DNA of 64,000 bases from positions 1-64,000 of the forward strand of contig QVMW01000010.1 of the NCBI GenBank assembly GCA_003417655.1, in the 5' to 3' direction. The first letter of the stretch is position 1. The number at the start of each line of letters is the position of its first letter. Positions 43,812-55,030 of the stretch are shown here, in pieces. A program made the translations under genes and the position numbers. The notes below the pieces were generated by a model. It did no database searches, was not told the origin of the DNA, and worked only from the letters and a program-made list of their open reading frames with translations. The DNA is from Rhodobacteraceae bacterium 63075. GTDB lineage: Bacteria; Pseudomonadota; Alphaproteobacteria; Rhodobacterales; Rhodobacteraceae.

Positions 43812-44909
43812 ATGCGTGTTGTTTTCAAGAAAAGCTACGACCGCGACATCGACCTGCATGAGCACTGGCAGAGCCGGGGCAAGATGGCCGTGCTGGCGAT
43901 CATCATGATCGCGCTGCCTTTTCTCGTCGGCAATTACTACCTTGCCGAGGCTGCCAACACCCTGATCTGGGCTCTTGCAGGCATGGGGCTGATGATCGCG
44001 GTCGGACATACTGGCCAGGTGAGCCTTGGCCATGCCGCGTTTCTCGCTATCGGGGCCTATACCGACGCGGCCCTGATGAACCTGGGGCTGCCCTTCCTGA
44101 TCGCCTTTCCCGTTGCCGGCCTCTTTGCCGGCCTCTTTGGAGCAATCATCGCCGTGCCAGCCGTCCGCATGTCAGGCATCTATCTTGCAATTGCAACGCT
44201 CGCGGTTTTCGTGATCGTCGAGGAGCTGGTCATCCTGCTCGATCCGATTACCGGCGGTGTGGGTGGCATCATGGCACCGTCGATCAGCATTTTCGGGATC
44301 AGCTTCGACCGCTACGCATCGCTGTCGAATTTCTATTGGCTCGTTCTTGCCGTGGTGATCCTGGTGACCTGGGCCTACGCGAACCTGCTCCGCAGCCCGA
44401 CGGGGCGCTCGTTTCTCGCGGTGCGCGACAGCGAGGTTTCGGCGCGCGCGCTCGGCATTAACGTGACACGCACCCGCGCTTTGGCATTCGGCCTGTCCTC
44501 TGGCGTAACGGGCTTGGCCGGGGCGCTCATGGGGCACTATATCGGGTTCTTCAACTACGAGCTTTTCTCGATCTTCATCTCTATCAATCTCCTTCTCGTC
44601 GTGACGATCGGCGGGTTGGGCTTCATCCAGGGTGCGTTCCTGGGAGCCTTGCTGATCACCGGGCTGCCGCAGCTTATCGCGATCCTGCGCGACGGCCTGA
44701 ATGCCAATTTCGGGATCGACCTCGGAGCCGTTCCGGGGCTCGACACCATGCTGTTCTCGGTTCTGCTCATCCTCTTCATCATATTCGAGCCGACCGGGCT
44801 TTATGGCCGCTGGCTGAAGATACGAACCTGGTTCGAGATTTTCCCGTTGGCGCGGCGAGACATGTTCCGCCGTCAGAAATCCTACCTCAAGACGGAGCGC
44901 ATGAAATGA
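43812..44909 (+). CDS. livM: Branched-chain-type ABC transporter permease LivM
   Basis: The 365-residue second permease subunit has a basic N-terminal tail before the first membrane segment, then GMGLMIAVGHTGQVSLGHAAFLAIGAYT, the LivM hallmark, and VRDSEVSARALGINVTRTRALAFGLSS as coupling region. It is three bases after livH and overlaps livG by four. Confidence 0.9.
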   Translation: MRVVFKKSYDRDIDLHEHWQSRGKMAVLAIIMIALPFLVGNYYLAEAANTLIWALAGMGLMIAVGHTGQVSLGHAAFLAIGAYTDAALMNLGLPFLIAFPVAGLFAGLFGAIIAVPAVRMSGIYLAIATLAVFVIVEELVILLDPITGGVGGIMAPSISIFGISFDRYASLSNFYWLVLAVVILVTWAYANLLRSPTGRSFLAVRDSEVSARALGINVTRTRALAFGLSSGVTGLAGALMGHYIGFFNYELFSIFISINLLLVVTIGGLGFIQGAFLGALLITGLPQLIAILRDGLNANFGIDLGAVPGLDTMLFSVLLILFIIFEPTGLYGRWLKIRTWFEIFPLARRDMFRRQKSYLKTERMK

Positions 44910-45681
44910 GCCTGCTCGAGGTCGATGATCTGGCCGTGCATTTCGGCGGTGTCAAAGCGGTTGACGGAGTGTCCTTCGCCGTGGACGAAGGCGAGGTTTT
45001 TGCCATCATCGGGCCGAACGGTGCGGGCAAATCCACCATATTCAATCTGATCAGCAGGATTTACGAGCCGACACGCGGGACGATTCATTTCGAAGGGGAG
45101 GACATCGTCGGGCTTAAGGCGCATGATATCGCACGCCTCGGGATAGCACGGACTTTTCAGAATATCGAATTGTTCGATCATTCCACCGTGCTCGCCAACC
45201 TTCTTATGGGGCGGCACACCCACCGCGCCACGAACTTCATCTCCGACCTCTTGTTTCTGCCGAAGGTGCGTCGCGAGGAACGCGCGCACCGCAAGCGCGT
45301 CGAGGAGGTCATAGAGTTTCTTGAGCTTGAAGCGTATCGCAACAAGATGATCGCGGGGCTTCCTTACGGCGTTCGTAAGGTGGTCGAGATCGGCCGGGCT
45401 CTGGCAATCGGACCGCGGCTTATCTTGCTCGACGAGCCCGCATCCGGGCTGTCGGTCGAAGAAAGCCAGGATGTCGCCTTCTGGATCGAGGATCTGCGGC
45501 GCGACATGGGGATCACCGTGCTAATGGTGGAGCATGATATGAGCCTTGTCACACAGGTCTCGGACCGTGTTCTGGCCGTGGCCAATGGTCGCCCGCTCGC
45601 CATGGGAACGCCGCACGAGGTGCAAAAGCATCCGGATGTGCAGGCCGCCTACCTTGGCACGGCCACGGGGGATGATGCGGC

Positions 45682-45685
<4 letters not shown>
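44906..45685 (+). CDS. livG: Branched-chain-type ABC transporter ATPase LivG
   Basis: The 259-residue ATPase has Walker A GPNGAGKST (about residues 36-44), RLGIARTFQNIELFDHSTVLAN, Walker B RLILLDEPASGLS and the H-loop VEHDMSLV. The usual LSGGQ signature is altered to AGLPYGVRKVVEIGRAL, a common LivG variant. It overlaps livM and livF by four bases each. Confidence 0.92.
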
Positions 45686-46433
<748 letters not shown>

Positions 46434-46443
<10 letters not shown>

Positions 46444-48257
46444 GCGGGAACATTACGGGCCAGAGGATCACTTTCGACGGTCATGACACGATCGTGGGGC
46501 TCTGGGCTGACCGTTGCCGGCATTATGGCGACAGGGTCTGTCACAGGGAGAAAGAGCTCGGCATCTGGCAGGAGTATTCGTGGAAGGTCTACCACGACAG
46601 CGCGCGGCTCATCGGGCTTGCCTTGATGGAGCTCGGTGTCAAGAAGGGCGAACCCGTCCTGATCCTTGCGGAGGACCGGCGCGAATGGCTCTATTGCGAT
46701 CTCGGGGCCGCGGCCATCGGAGCGATTCCGGCAGGGGTCTATACGACGGACAGCCCCGCGCAGCTTGCCTATCTCGCCAATGATTGCGGCGCGCGGGTGC
46801 TCTTCGTCGAGAACGATGAGCAGCTCGACAAATTTCTCGAAGCGCGCACAGAGATGCCTGGTGTGGAGCGCGTAGTCGTCTTCGACCGGGAAGGCCTTGC
46901 CACGTTCAGCGACGAACAGGTTATGTTCCTTGATGAGTTTTACGCGCTGGGCGAGCAAGCGGAAAATCCCGAACGCTTTGATGCTGCGCTCGGCGAGGTT
47001 CAGCCCGAAGACCCGCGCATGCTGATCTACACATCCGGCACGACAGGTCCGCCCAAGGGCGCGATCATCACGCATCGCAACATGATCTATGAGCTATCCG
47101 CTGGTGCGGAGATGCTCGATTTCGCCGAGACCGACGAGCAGCTTTGCTTCCTGCCGCTCTGTCACGTTCTGGAGCGGCTTGTCTCGGTCGATGCGCCGAT
47201 CGCCAACGGCTCGACGGTGAATTTCGCGGAAAGCCCCGAGACGGTTTTCGAAAATCTCCAGGAGGTCAATCCCGATACCTTCGCGGGCGTGCCGCGCATC
47301 TGGGAGAAGATCTACTCGCGCGTGACGATCATGCGGTCCGAAACAGGCCTTGTCAGCGGCATGGCCTTTGATTTGGCGCTTGCCTCAGGGAGCAAATACG
47401 CGAATGCGGAAAGGCCGGGGCTTGGTTTGCGGCTGGCGCGCTGGCTCGCCGATATTACCGTTTTGCGCAACTTACGCCGGATGCTTGGCTTTGCGAATGC
47501 GCGGCGTGTGACATCGGGAGCGGCACCGATTTCGCCGGAGCTGATCGACTGGTTCGCCGCGATCGGCGTGCCGCTCGTGGAAGGCTATGGCATGACCGAA
47601 ACCTCGGGCGTGGCCACCGTAAACACCGTGGCGGACAACCATGTCGGCACCGTGGGCAAGCCCTTGCCGGGTTGCGAGATGAAGATTGACGAAAACGGGG
47701 AGTTGCTGATCGCGGGGCCGCTTGTTTTCGGCGGATACTGGAACAAGCCCGAGAAGACCGCCGAGACCCTGACCGAAGATGGCTGGCTGCGTACGGGCGA
47801 TAGCGGACGTATCGACAATCACGGCTGTCTGACGATCACCGGGCGGCTCAAGGACGTAATCATCACGGCCGGCGGCAAGAACATTACCCCGGCCGAGATC
47901 GAATCCAAGCTCAAGTTCTCGCCATATGTGTCGGATGCGGTCGTGATTGGAGACCGCCGGAAATACCTGACATGCCTGATCATGATCGATCAGGAGAATG
48001 TGGAGCAATTCGCGCAGGGCCGGCAGATTCCTTTCTCCGATTTCGCGTCACTCACCCGCGCGCCGGAAGTTCGAGAATTGATCGGTGGAATCGTCGCGGA
48101 GACCAACCGCCAGTTCGCGCAGGTCGAGCAGATAAAGGACTTTCGCCTAATCGACATTCTGCTGACCGCGGAAGACGAGGAGTTGACACCGACGATGAAG
48201 CTGAAACGGAATTTCGTCAACGAGCGCCACGCGGCACTCATTGACGAGATGTACTAA
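46434..48257 (+). CDS. AMP-forming acyl-CoA synthetase (long-chain type)
   Basis: The 607-residue ligase activates a carboxylic acid with ATP and CoA. The ATP motif LIYTSGTTGPPKGAII, GYGMTETSG and the C-terminal GRLKDVIITAGGKNITPAEIE are intact. It resembles long-chain or bubblegum-type ligases. Its start overlaps livF by ten bases and a periplasmic binding protein gene follows after 27 bases, so transport and CoA activation are encoded as one unit. The substrate is open. Confidence 0.92.
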
Positions 48258-48284
48258 CGATAATCAACTCTCAGGGAGGAAAAA

Positions 48285-49445
48285 ATGAAACTACTCAAAA
48301 CTCTGGCAGCCGCCGCGGTCATCGCGTCGCCGGCCCTTGCTCAGACGCCGGGCGTGACCGATGACGAGATCAAGATAGGTGGCGCACACGATCTGTCCGG
48401 CATCTTCGCGCCATTCTCCGTGCCGGGCGTCAGCGCGGTGAAAGCCTATTTCGACAAGGTCAACGCCGAGGGCGGCGTTCATGGCCGCAAGCTCACCTAT
48501 ATCGTGGAGGATCACGGCTACCAGGTTCCCAAAGCGGTGCAGGCTGCCAACAAGCTGGTCAACCGCGATCAGGTCTTTGCGATGCTGCTCAGCCTGGGCA
48601 CGCCTCACAACCTGGCCATGTTCCAACTGATGGAGCCGCAGGGCGTGCCGAACGTGTCGCCGCTTACGGCGGCGCGGCAGATGGTCGAGCCCTTCGAATC
48701 GTGGAAATTCGCCGGGACCTCATCGTATTACGATGCGACCAGGGTCGCGATTGAGTACATGTCCGAAAACGAAGGCACCGAAAAAGTCTGCATCATGAGC
48801 CTGCCGACAGACTTCGGCAAGGAGATCGAAGGTGGCGTCAAGGACTTGGTGGAAAACGGTGTGGTCGAGCTGGGTGTAGAGTCTGGCCACAAGCCGGATG
48901 AGAGCGATTTCACGGGCGCTCTCGGCAAGGTCAAGGAATCGGGCTGCGACACGACGGCCCTTGCCCTTGGCATCGGCCAGACCATCAACGTCATCGCAAC
49001 TGCGCACAAGCTCGGAATGGATGACATGAAGTTCTATCTCTCGAGCGCGGGTTTTCACACGGTCGTCGCCAAGGGTCTGGCGCAGCAAGGCGTGATGGAC
49101 GGTGTCTACGCCGGTGCAGGCTGGCAGGACCTCGAAGCACGGGCTGGTGAGCCGGCCGTTGCCGAGTGGATCGCCAACTACAAGGAGGCGACCGGAACCG
49201 ATTTCCCCGGCACTGGTGCGCTCCTCGGGCGGTCAGCTGCACAGGTGATGGTCGAGGGCCTCAAGGCCGCGGGGCCGGACCTGACGCGCGAAGGCTTCAT
49301 CGAGGCGATGGAAACGCTCGATTTCCAAGATCCGATTTCCGGCAACCATGTCGACTTTTCGGCTGAAGATCACGTCGGTGCCGACGAGATCTTTGTCTCG
49401 CGGATCGAGAACGGCTCCTGGGTGCTTGTCGAAACCGTCGAATAA
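48285..49445 (+). CDS. Branched-chain-type ABC transporter binding protein
   Basis: The 386-residue periplasmic protein has a signal peptide (residues 1-19, SPALA) and the Peripla_BP_6 fold: TDDEIKIGGAHDLSGIFAPFSVPGV, YIVEDHGYQVPKAVQAANKLV, and a second domain. An AGGGAGGAAAA site precedes it. It completes the livHMGF-type transporter, placed after the ligase. Confidence 0.92.
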   Translation: MKLLKTLAAAAVIASPALAQTPGVTDDEIKIGGAHDLSGIFAPFSVPGVSAVKAYFDKVNAEGGVHGRKLTYIVEDHGYQVPKAVQAANKLVNRDQVFAMLLSLGTPHNLAMFQLMEPQGVPNVSPLTAARQMVEPFESWKFAGTSSYYDATRVAIEYMSENEGTEKVCIMSLPTDFGKEIEGGVKDLVENGVVELGVESGHKPDESDFTGALGKVKESGCDTTALALGIGQTINVIATAHKLGMDDMKFYLSSAGFHTVVAKGLAQQGVMDGVYAGAGWQDLEARAGEPAVAEWIANYKEATGTDFPGTGALLGRSAAQVMVEGLKAAGPDLTREGFIEAMETLDFQDPISGNHVDFSAEDHVGADEIFVSRIENGSWVLVETVE

Positions 49446-49455
49446 GCATGCGCAT

Positions 49456-49480
49456 GGGGCGGGACACGTCTCGCCCCTTT
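49456..49480 (+). terminator. Terminator after the liv-type operon
   Basis: A 9-bp stem with one G-U pair (49456-49464 with 49469-49477), loop CACG, and TTT. Confidence 0.65.
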
Positions 49481-49541
49481 GCACCTTGCTACTCGGAGCT
49501 CGGGTCATCGCATAGTCGATGGCCCGTTGCTTTATAAGGCA

Positions 49542-50747
49542 TCAGGCGATCGCGGGGCCCATCGGCGTTCGGGTCAGAACTTCCGCTCCGTTTTCCCCCA
49601 GCAGGACGGTATTGGATACGAAGTAATCCCCACGCCCTGTTTCGGTGAACCACGACATGGCGTGAAAGGTCATGCCTTTCTCGAGGACCAGGCCGCTGTC
49701 ATGGCGCAGGCCGGTGACGCTGTTGCCCCCGGTCCAAGAAGGCGGAAACCCGATCCCTACGAGATAGCCGCAATGATGCCTGCGGTAATCGGGCATGCCG
49801 ACGGCATCCACGACGCTCTGCCAGGACTGGTAGACATCGGCCGCAGTGACGCCGGGCTTCAGCCCCTCGAGGATCGCCTGGAAACCGCGGATCGATATCT
49901 CGGCCATCTGCGCGTCCTTGTCGGAAATTTCTCCAATATGGACGAGGCGGCCCTGCGGTGCGTTATATCGGGACACGCAGCCGGCGACTTCCAGAAAGAC
50001 CCTCTCGCCCATGTGGTAGGAACCGTCTCCCCAGGTCGTATGCTCTTCGGCGATACGGGCATCGGGACGGATGAAGGGCCCGAAGCCCGGAGGCGTTCCG
50101 CCCGCGCGCGTCATCGCTGAGAGGCACTCTGCTGCAACATCCGCTTCACGCGCACCGTCATGTATGGCGGCGATGGCGGCTTGCGTGCCCGCGTCGCCCG
50201 CCTTTGCCGCCTTACGCATGAGCGCCTGTTCTTCGGGGCTTTTCACGAGGCGCAACGCATCGACCATTCCGGTGGCGCCGATCCATTCAATGTGTTCGAG
50301 ATTCTCGCGCAGCGCCGCGCCGAACGCATAAGGGAGACCTGATGACCATGCTTCGAAACCGATCCTGCGCGCGGTGCGTGGCAGGGCCTTTCGCGTCTCG
50401 TCGAGCGCGGAGGTGAGCCGGTCTTGCGCAGTCTCGCGCGCCTTGATGTGCCTTATTGCCAGGTCGGCGGCTGACTCGCTGTCGCTGTGACCCTCGAACA
50501 GCGCATTGCGAACCTGCGTTTCTATGGTCACACGTTCCATGGATCGGGTGATCAGAACCATTTGCCCTTCGGACGGCACGACAAGAAGGTGCGGCGCGAA
50601 GTATCCCCAGTGGTCGAGACCCGTGAAATAGAAAATGTTTTCGGGCGTCGAGAGCAGAAGCAAGTCGATTTCGCGCCGGGCCATGCCCCGCCGGACCGCG
50701 TCGAGGCGCCGGTCAAGTTCGGCATCTGAGAAAGGGTTGGCGTGCAT
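49542..50747 (-). CDS. M24-family hydrolase, creatinase/DoeA-like
   Basis: The 401-residue protein has the two-domain pita-bread layout of M24 enzymes: a creatinase N-terminal domain (DLLLLSTPENIFYFTGLDHWG) and the catalytic domain from about residue 165. The five metal ligands of true aminopeptidases are not conserved: the D-x-G...D region reads LEVAGCVSRYNAPQGR, the GHGIG region reads HHCGYLVGIGFPP, and the usual glutamate after GM is histidine (GMTFHAM). This resembles metal-free creatinase or ectoine hydrolase DoeA more than prolidase. A C-N bond in a small solute is the likely target. It is divergent from a peptide-type ABC transporter. GGAGACTTTCAAA precedes the ATG. Confidence 0.8.
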   Translation of the reverse strand: MHANPFSDAELDRRLDAVRRGMARREIDLLLLSTPENIFYFTGLDHWGYFAPHLLVVPSEGQMVLITRSMERVTIETQVRNALFEGHSDSESAADLAIRHIKARETAQDRLTSALDETRKALPRTARRIGFEAWSSGLPYAFGAALRENLEHIEWIGATGMVDALRLVKSPEEQALMRKAAKAGDAGTQAAIAAIHDGAREADVAAECLSAMTRAGGTPPGFGPFIRPDARIAEEHTTWGDGSYHMGERVFLEVAGCVSRYNAPQGRLVHIGEISDKDAQMAEISIRGFQAILEGLKPGVTAADVYQSWQSVVDAVGMPDYRRHHCGYLVGIGFPPSWTGGNSVTGLRHDSGLVLEKGMTFHAMSWFTETGRGDYFVSNTVLLGENGAEVLTRTPMGPAIA

Positions 50748-51260
50748 TTTGAAAGTCTCCGTTCGCGTGGCTGCCCGTGAAGACAGTCCTGAAACTTGAT
50801 TCTGTTTTCAGACCATAGCCTTGTGAGTGATTCTGATGAATGGGCATGCTTCTGTGGCGAAAACAAGTGGCTGGCCACGCAGATGTGAAAACTGCGCCTC
50901 AGTGCGCGGGGTTCTGCATGCCGCGGAATACCCTATCTCGAGGCGGCAGCAGACGGGGCACCTGTCTTCCGTGTTCCGTTTCGATAAAGCTTTGAAAAAA
51001 AGGGTCTTGTGAACCTTCGACTGAACGGATGGCTCACATCTGCGGCGGTTTGAATTCATGCTGTGACAGCTCCGAATACGCGGCTTCGTTGGCGAAATTG
51101 CAAAAAACACTTTGTTTTTTGTAAAATCTACTGTGGTTGCACGGTCGTTTTCGTGCTTCGATGCGCTTGTCAACTGATGCGGTACCTGTACTGTTCCGTG
51201 TCGGGGCCGACAGAAACCCGGTTTCTCGGCTTTCCAATAAATCTAGGTCAGGGAGGAAAC
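50748..51260. promoter_or_regulatory. Divergent regulatory region before the dpp-type operon
   Basis: No gene is seen in these 513 bases, which are more AT-rich than the flanks. CAAAAAAC (51101-51108) and GTTTTTTG (51114-51121) form an inverted repeat with loop ACTTT. TTGTCA (51167-51172), 16 bp and TACTGT (51189-51194) form a promoter candidate for the transporter. The reverse-strand promoter of the M24 gene must lie nearer 50800. Confidence 0.5.
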
Positions 51261-52868
51261 ATGACCAAAAAGAACCCAGAACTTATCGACAAATTGGCCG
51301 ATGCGGCTCGGACGGGCAGGATTTCCCGCCGTAGCTTCATGAACTATTCGATGGCGGCAGGCATGACAGCCTCGGCGGCCACCGGACTGTGGGGCACGTC
51401 AGCCAAGGCGGCTCCGACACGCGGCGGCACGTTCCGCCTCGGCGCGCATGACGGCAACACTTCCGACACGCATGATCCGGGCACATACCTGTCGTTCTCG
51501 ATGATCCAGCTCGCTCATACGTTCCGCTCATATCTGACGCTGATCGAGCCCGATGGATCGCTTGGCCCGGATGTCGCGACCGAATGGTCGGCTGCGCCGG
51601 GTGCCAAGGAATGGACCTTCAAGATCAACGAGAATGCGACATTCCACAGCGGTGCGAAAGTCACGGCCAATGATGTCATCGCCTCGATGAACCACCACCG
51701 CGGCGAGAAATCGACATCGGCGGCGAAGGCGCTGCTCTCGGATGTCGAGGATATCGTCGACAATGGCGACAACTCGATCACCTTCACGCTGAGCTCGGGC
51801 AATGCCGACTTGCCGTGGCTGCTGACCGACTATCACCTTGCGATCGTGCCGGCCAATGAAGATGGCAGCGTCGACTGGCAGAGCGCCGACGGCTGTGGCC
51901 CCTACAAGCTGGTCGAATCCGAACTTGGCGTGAGCTATCGCCTCGTCCGCCATGACGACTGGCACCTTGAAGGCGCTTACTTCGACGAGATCGAACTGAT
52001 CGTGCTGAACGACCCGAACGCACGTCAGACGGCGCTTGTCACCGGCGATGTCGATGCGATCACGCAGCTGGAACTCAAGACGCTCTCGCTGCTGCAGCGT
52101 GACCCGAACATCGAGATCGACAACGTGCCCTCGGCCGCAGCGATCACCATGCCGATGTTCTGTGACGTGGCACCGTTCGACAATCCGGATGTGCGCATGG
52201 CTTTGAAACACTCGATCAATCGCCAGGAAATCATCGACAAGATCGCCTTCGGCACGGCGACGATGGGCAATGACTTCCATCATTCGCCCGCGATGCCGTA
52301 TTGGCCCGATGACATTCCGCAGACCGAATATGACCCTGACAAGGCCAAGTCGCTTCTGAAGAAGGCGGGTGCAGAAGATCTCTCCGTGGACCTGCGTGTT
52401 GCGGACTCGGTCTTCTCCGGGTCGGTCGACATGTGCGTTCTGTATTCCGAGCACGCCAAGGAATCGGGCATCGACATCAATGTCATTCGCGAGCCGAATG
52501 ATGGCTACTACTCGGATGTCTGGCTCAAGCAGCCATGGTGTGTGGTTCAGTGGGGCGCGCGCCCGACGCCGGACGTCATGTACTCGCTGGCCTACAAGGA
52601 CGACGCGGCCTGGAACGAGAGCCACTGGCAGAACGAGCGCTTCAACGAGCTTCTGCTCAAGGCGAAGTCCGAGCTGGACAACGACAAGCGCGCGGAGATG
52701 TACCGCGAGATGGCGATGCTGGCGAACCAGGACGGCGGAACGGTCATCCCGTTCTTCCCGAACTTCGTCTACGCCCGCCGCAGCAATGTGAAGCATGGTC
52801 CGGAGCTGGCAGCGAGCTGGCAGATGGACGGCGCCCGCGCTTGCAGCCGCTGGTGGTTCGAGAGCTGA
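51261..52868 (+). CDS. Peptide/nickel-type ABC transporter binding protein (Tat-exported)
   Basis: The 535-residue family 5 binding protein starts with a twin-arginine signal (SRRSFM, residues 22-27) and AKA before residue 51, so it is probably folded before export. The mature part has GTFRLGAHDGN and the family signature region LTLIEPDGSLGPDVATEWS. The chosen ATG follows GGGAGGAAAC; the frame upstream is not used. It heads a four-gene transporter operon facing the M24 hydrolase. Confidence 0.92.
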   Translation: MTKKNPELIDKLADAARTGRISRRSFMNYSMAAGMTASAATGLWGTSAKAAPTRGGTFRLGAHDGNTSDTHDPGTYLSFSMIQLAHTFRSYLTLIEPDGSLGPDVATEWSAAPGAKEWTFKINENATFHSGAKVTANDVIASMNHHRGEKSTSAAKALLSDVEDIVDNGDNSITFTLSSGNADLPWLLTDYHLAIVPANEDGSVDWQSADGCGPYKLVESELGVSYRLVRHDDWHLEGAYFDEIELIVLNDPNARQTALVTGDVDAITQLELKTLSLLQRDPNIEIDNVPSAAAITMPMFCDVAPFDNPDVRMALKHSINRQEIIDKIAFGTATMGNDFHHSPAMPYWPDDIPQTEYDPDKAKSLLKKAGAEDLSVDLRVADSVFSGSVDMCVLYSEHAKESGIDINVIREPNDGYYSDVWLKQPWCVVQWGARPTPDVMYSLAYKDDAAWNESHWQNERFNELLLKAKSELDNDKRAEMYREMAMLANQDGGTVIPFFPNFVYARRSNVKHGPELAASWQMDGARACSRWWFES

Positions 52869-52994
52869 TAGCTTGAACGTTTTGCCGGGGTCCCGCCAGT
52901 CGGGGCCCCGGCACATGCCTGACAAGCAGGCACAAGGGCCAAAAGGCCAAACAGGACCAACTGAAGTCCGGCAAAAAGAACAGGGGATTGAACG

Positions 52995-53951
52995 ATGGGG
53001 GACATTGTCTCACTGATCGGCAAGCGGTTAGGGTATGGCCTGATCACATTGCTTGTCATCTCGGTAATCATCTTTTTCATGGTAGAAATGCTTCCCGGCG
53101 ACGCCGCCGAGGCAATTCTCCAGATGGGTGCAACAGAAGAAAACCTCGCCGCCTTGCGCGAGGAGATGGGCCTCGACAGGCCAGCGATCATTCGATACTT
53201 CGACTGGCTCGCAGGTGCGGTCGTCGGAGATTTCGGGGTTTCTATCACGAGCGGAGAGCCTGTAAGCGCGATCATTGGCGAACGTTTCGTCAACACGCTT
53301 TTCCTGGCGGCCTACGCGGCGGTCATCGCCGTTCCCTTCGCCGTCATCCTCGGCATCGTCGTCGCGCTCCTGCGCAACACGTTGTTCGACCGTGTCGCAA
53401 ACGTTCTGACGCTGACGTCGATCTCCAGCCCCGAGTTCTTCCTGGGCTACGTCCTGATCCTGCTTCTGGCGGTGAGGACGGACATGTTCCCCTCGCTCGC
53501 GAGCCTGTCGGCGGACATGTCGTTCGGAGAGCTGCTGCACAGGACCTTCCTGCCGGCGCTGACGCTCGTGCTCGTCGTCACCGCGCACATGATGCGGATG
53601 ACGCGGGCGGCGATCATCAACCTTCTTTCCTCGCCCTACATCGAGATGGCGCGGCTTAAGGGGACACCGCCGCTGAAAGTGATCGTCAGGCACGCCCTGC
53701 CCAACGCATGGGCGCCGATCATCAACGTCATCGCGCTGAACCTGGCCTACCTCATCACGGGCGTTGTCCTCGTCGAGGTGGTCTTTGTTTACCCGGGTAT
53801 CGGCCAGACGCTGGTCGACGCTGTCTCCAAGCAGAACTTCCCCGTTGTGCAGGCCTGCTGCCTGATCTTCGCGGCAACCTTCATCCTGCTTAACCTCGCC
53901 GCCGATGTCGGCGCAATTCTCACCAACCCGCGCTTGCGGCATCCGAAATAA
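52995..53951 (+). CDS. Peptide-type ABC transporter permease, DppB-like
   Basis: The 318-residue permease has about six membrane segments and the coupling loop IEMARLKGTPPLKVIVRHALPNAWAPIINVIALNLAYLITG, with VEVVFVYPGIGQTLVDAV. It is 126 bases after the binding protein gene and 12 before the second permease gene. Confidence 0.92.
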   Translation: MGDIVSLIGKRLGYGLITLLVISVIIFFMVEMLPGDAAEAILQMGATEENLAALREEMGLDRPAIIRYFDWLAGAVVGDFGVSITSGEPVSAIIGERFVNTLFLAAYAAVIAVPFAVILGIVVALLRNTLFDRVANVLTLTSISSPEFFLGYVLILLLAVRTDMFPSLASLSADMSFGELLHRTFLPALTLVLVVTAHMMRMTRAAIINLLSSPYIEMARLKGTPPLKVIVRHALPNAWAPIINVIALNLAYLITGVVLVEVVFVYPGIGQTLVDAVSKQNFPVVQACCLIFAATFILLNLAADVGAILTNPRLRHPK

Positions 53952-53963
53952 GGGGGCGGACTC

Positions 53964-55025
53964 ATGAGCACTTTTGTAATCGTCTACTTCGCCTTCCTGA
54001 TTGGCGCATCCTGCCTCGCGGCATACATGGACAGAAGAAGCGTCTTCATGCCGCTTTTCTCGCTGACTTTGGTCAGCTTCGTCGTCGGCATCGTCGGCGG
54101 AACGAGCGGGCTGTGGTTCATTGCCATCGCTGCGGGGCTTCTCGCGCTCGCTGCCGGCACGTCTTACGCGTTCCGGGAGTTCCTCGTCGCGATATTGCCG
54201 ACAAACGCGGCCAAGGAGCTCAAGACGGCACCTTTGACAGCCGCCTTCGGCTTGTTCGTCATGTTCACCTACGCGATCGCAGGGTTCTTCGCGCCCTGGA
54301 TCGCGCCGCATGGGGAGACCGAGGTTATTGCCTCGGCCTTCGCTCCGGCGGATGAGAACATGCTGCTGGGCGCGGACCAACTCGGCCGGGATATGTTCAG
54401 TCGCATTGTCTATGGCACGCGCAACTCCGTCGGGCTTGCGCTTCTGGCCACGTCTGCGGCGTTCCTGCTCGGTGCATCCGCCGGGCTTTACGCGGCCGTG
54501 CGCGGCGGCTGGATGGACCAGTTCCTCGGCCGCGCTGCCGACGTCATCATGTCGATCCCGTCTCTGATCTTCGCCCTGCTTATGCTGGCGATCTTCGGGC
54601 CGAAAATCATCGTCATCATCATCGCGGTCGCGATCATCTTCTCGCCGCGTGTCTTCCGGCTGGTGAGATCCGTGGCCGGGAACGTGGTGGTCATGGACTA
54701 TATCGAGGCCGCCAAGCTGCGCGGCGAGAAGCGGGGATACCTGATCCGCAAGGAAATCCTGCCGAACTCGACAGCGCCGCTGATCGCGGAGTTTGGCTTG
54801 GAGTTCTGCTTCGTCTTCCTGCTGGTTGCCGGTCTGAGCTTCCTTGGCCTCGGCATTCAGCCACCCGCGGCTGACTGGGGGTCCATGGTGCGTGAGAACG
54901 CGACGCTGATTTCATTCGGCGACATCACACCGCTCATACCAGCTGCCGCGATCGCGCTTCTGACTGTCGCGGTCAACTTCGTAGTCGACTGGATGCTGTT
55001 CCGGTCTTCCGGCCTGAAGGAGTAA
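53964..55025 (+). CDS. Peptide-type ABC transporter permease, DppC-like, N-terminally extended
   Basis: The 353-residue permease has the DppC core (LLGADQLGRDMFSRIVYGTRNS, YIEAAKLRGEKRGYLIRKEILPN). Ahead of it are about 75 extra residues with three additional hydrophobic segments (about 2-21, 28-46, 49-68). Ordinary DppC proteins are near 300 residues, so this is a lengthened form. It is five bases before the ATPase gene. Confidence 0.9.
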   Translation: MSTFVIVYFAFLIGASCLAAYMDRRSVFMPLFSLTLVSFVVGIVGGTSGLWFIAIAAGLLALAAGTSYAFREFLVAILPTNAAKELKTAPLTAAFGLFVMFTYAIAGFFAPWIAPHGETEVIASAFAPADENMLLGADQLGRDMFSRIVYGTRNSVGLALLATSAAFLLGASAGLYAAVRGGWMDQFLGRAADVIMSIPSLIFALLMLAIFGPKIIVIIIAVAIIFSPRVFRLVRSVAGNVVVMDYIEAAKLRGEKRGYLIRKEILPNSTAPLIAEFGLEFCFVFLLVAGLSFLGLGIQPPAADWGSMVRENATLISFGDITPLIPAAAIALLTVAVNFVVDWMLFRSSGLKE

Positions 55026-55030
55026 CAGAC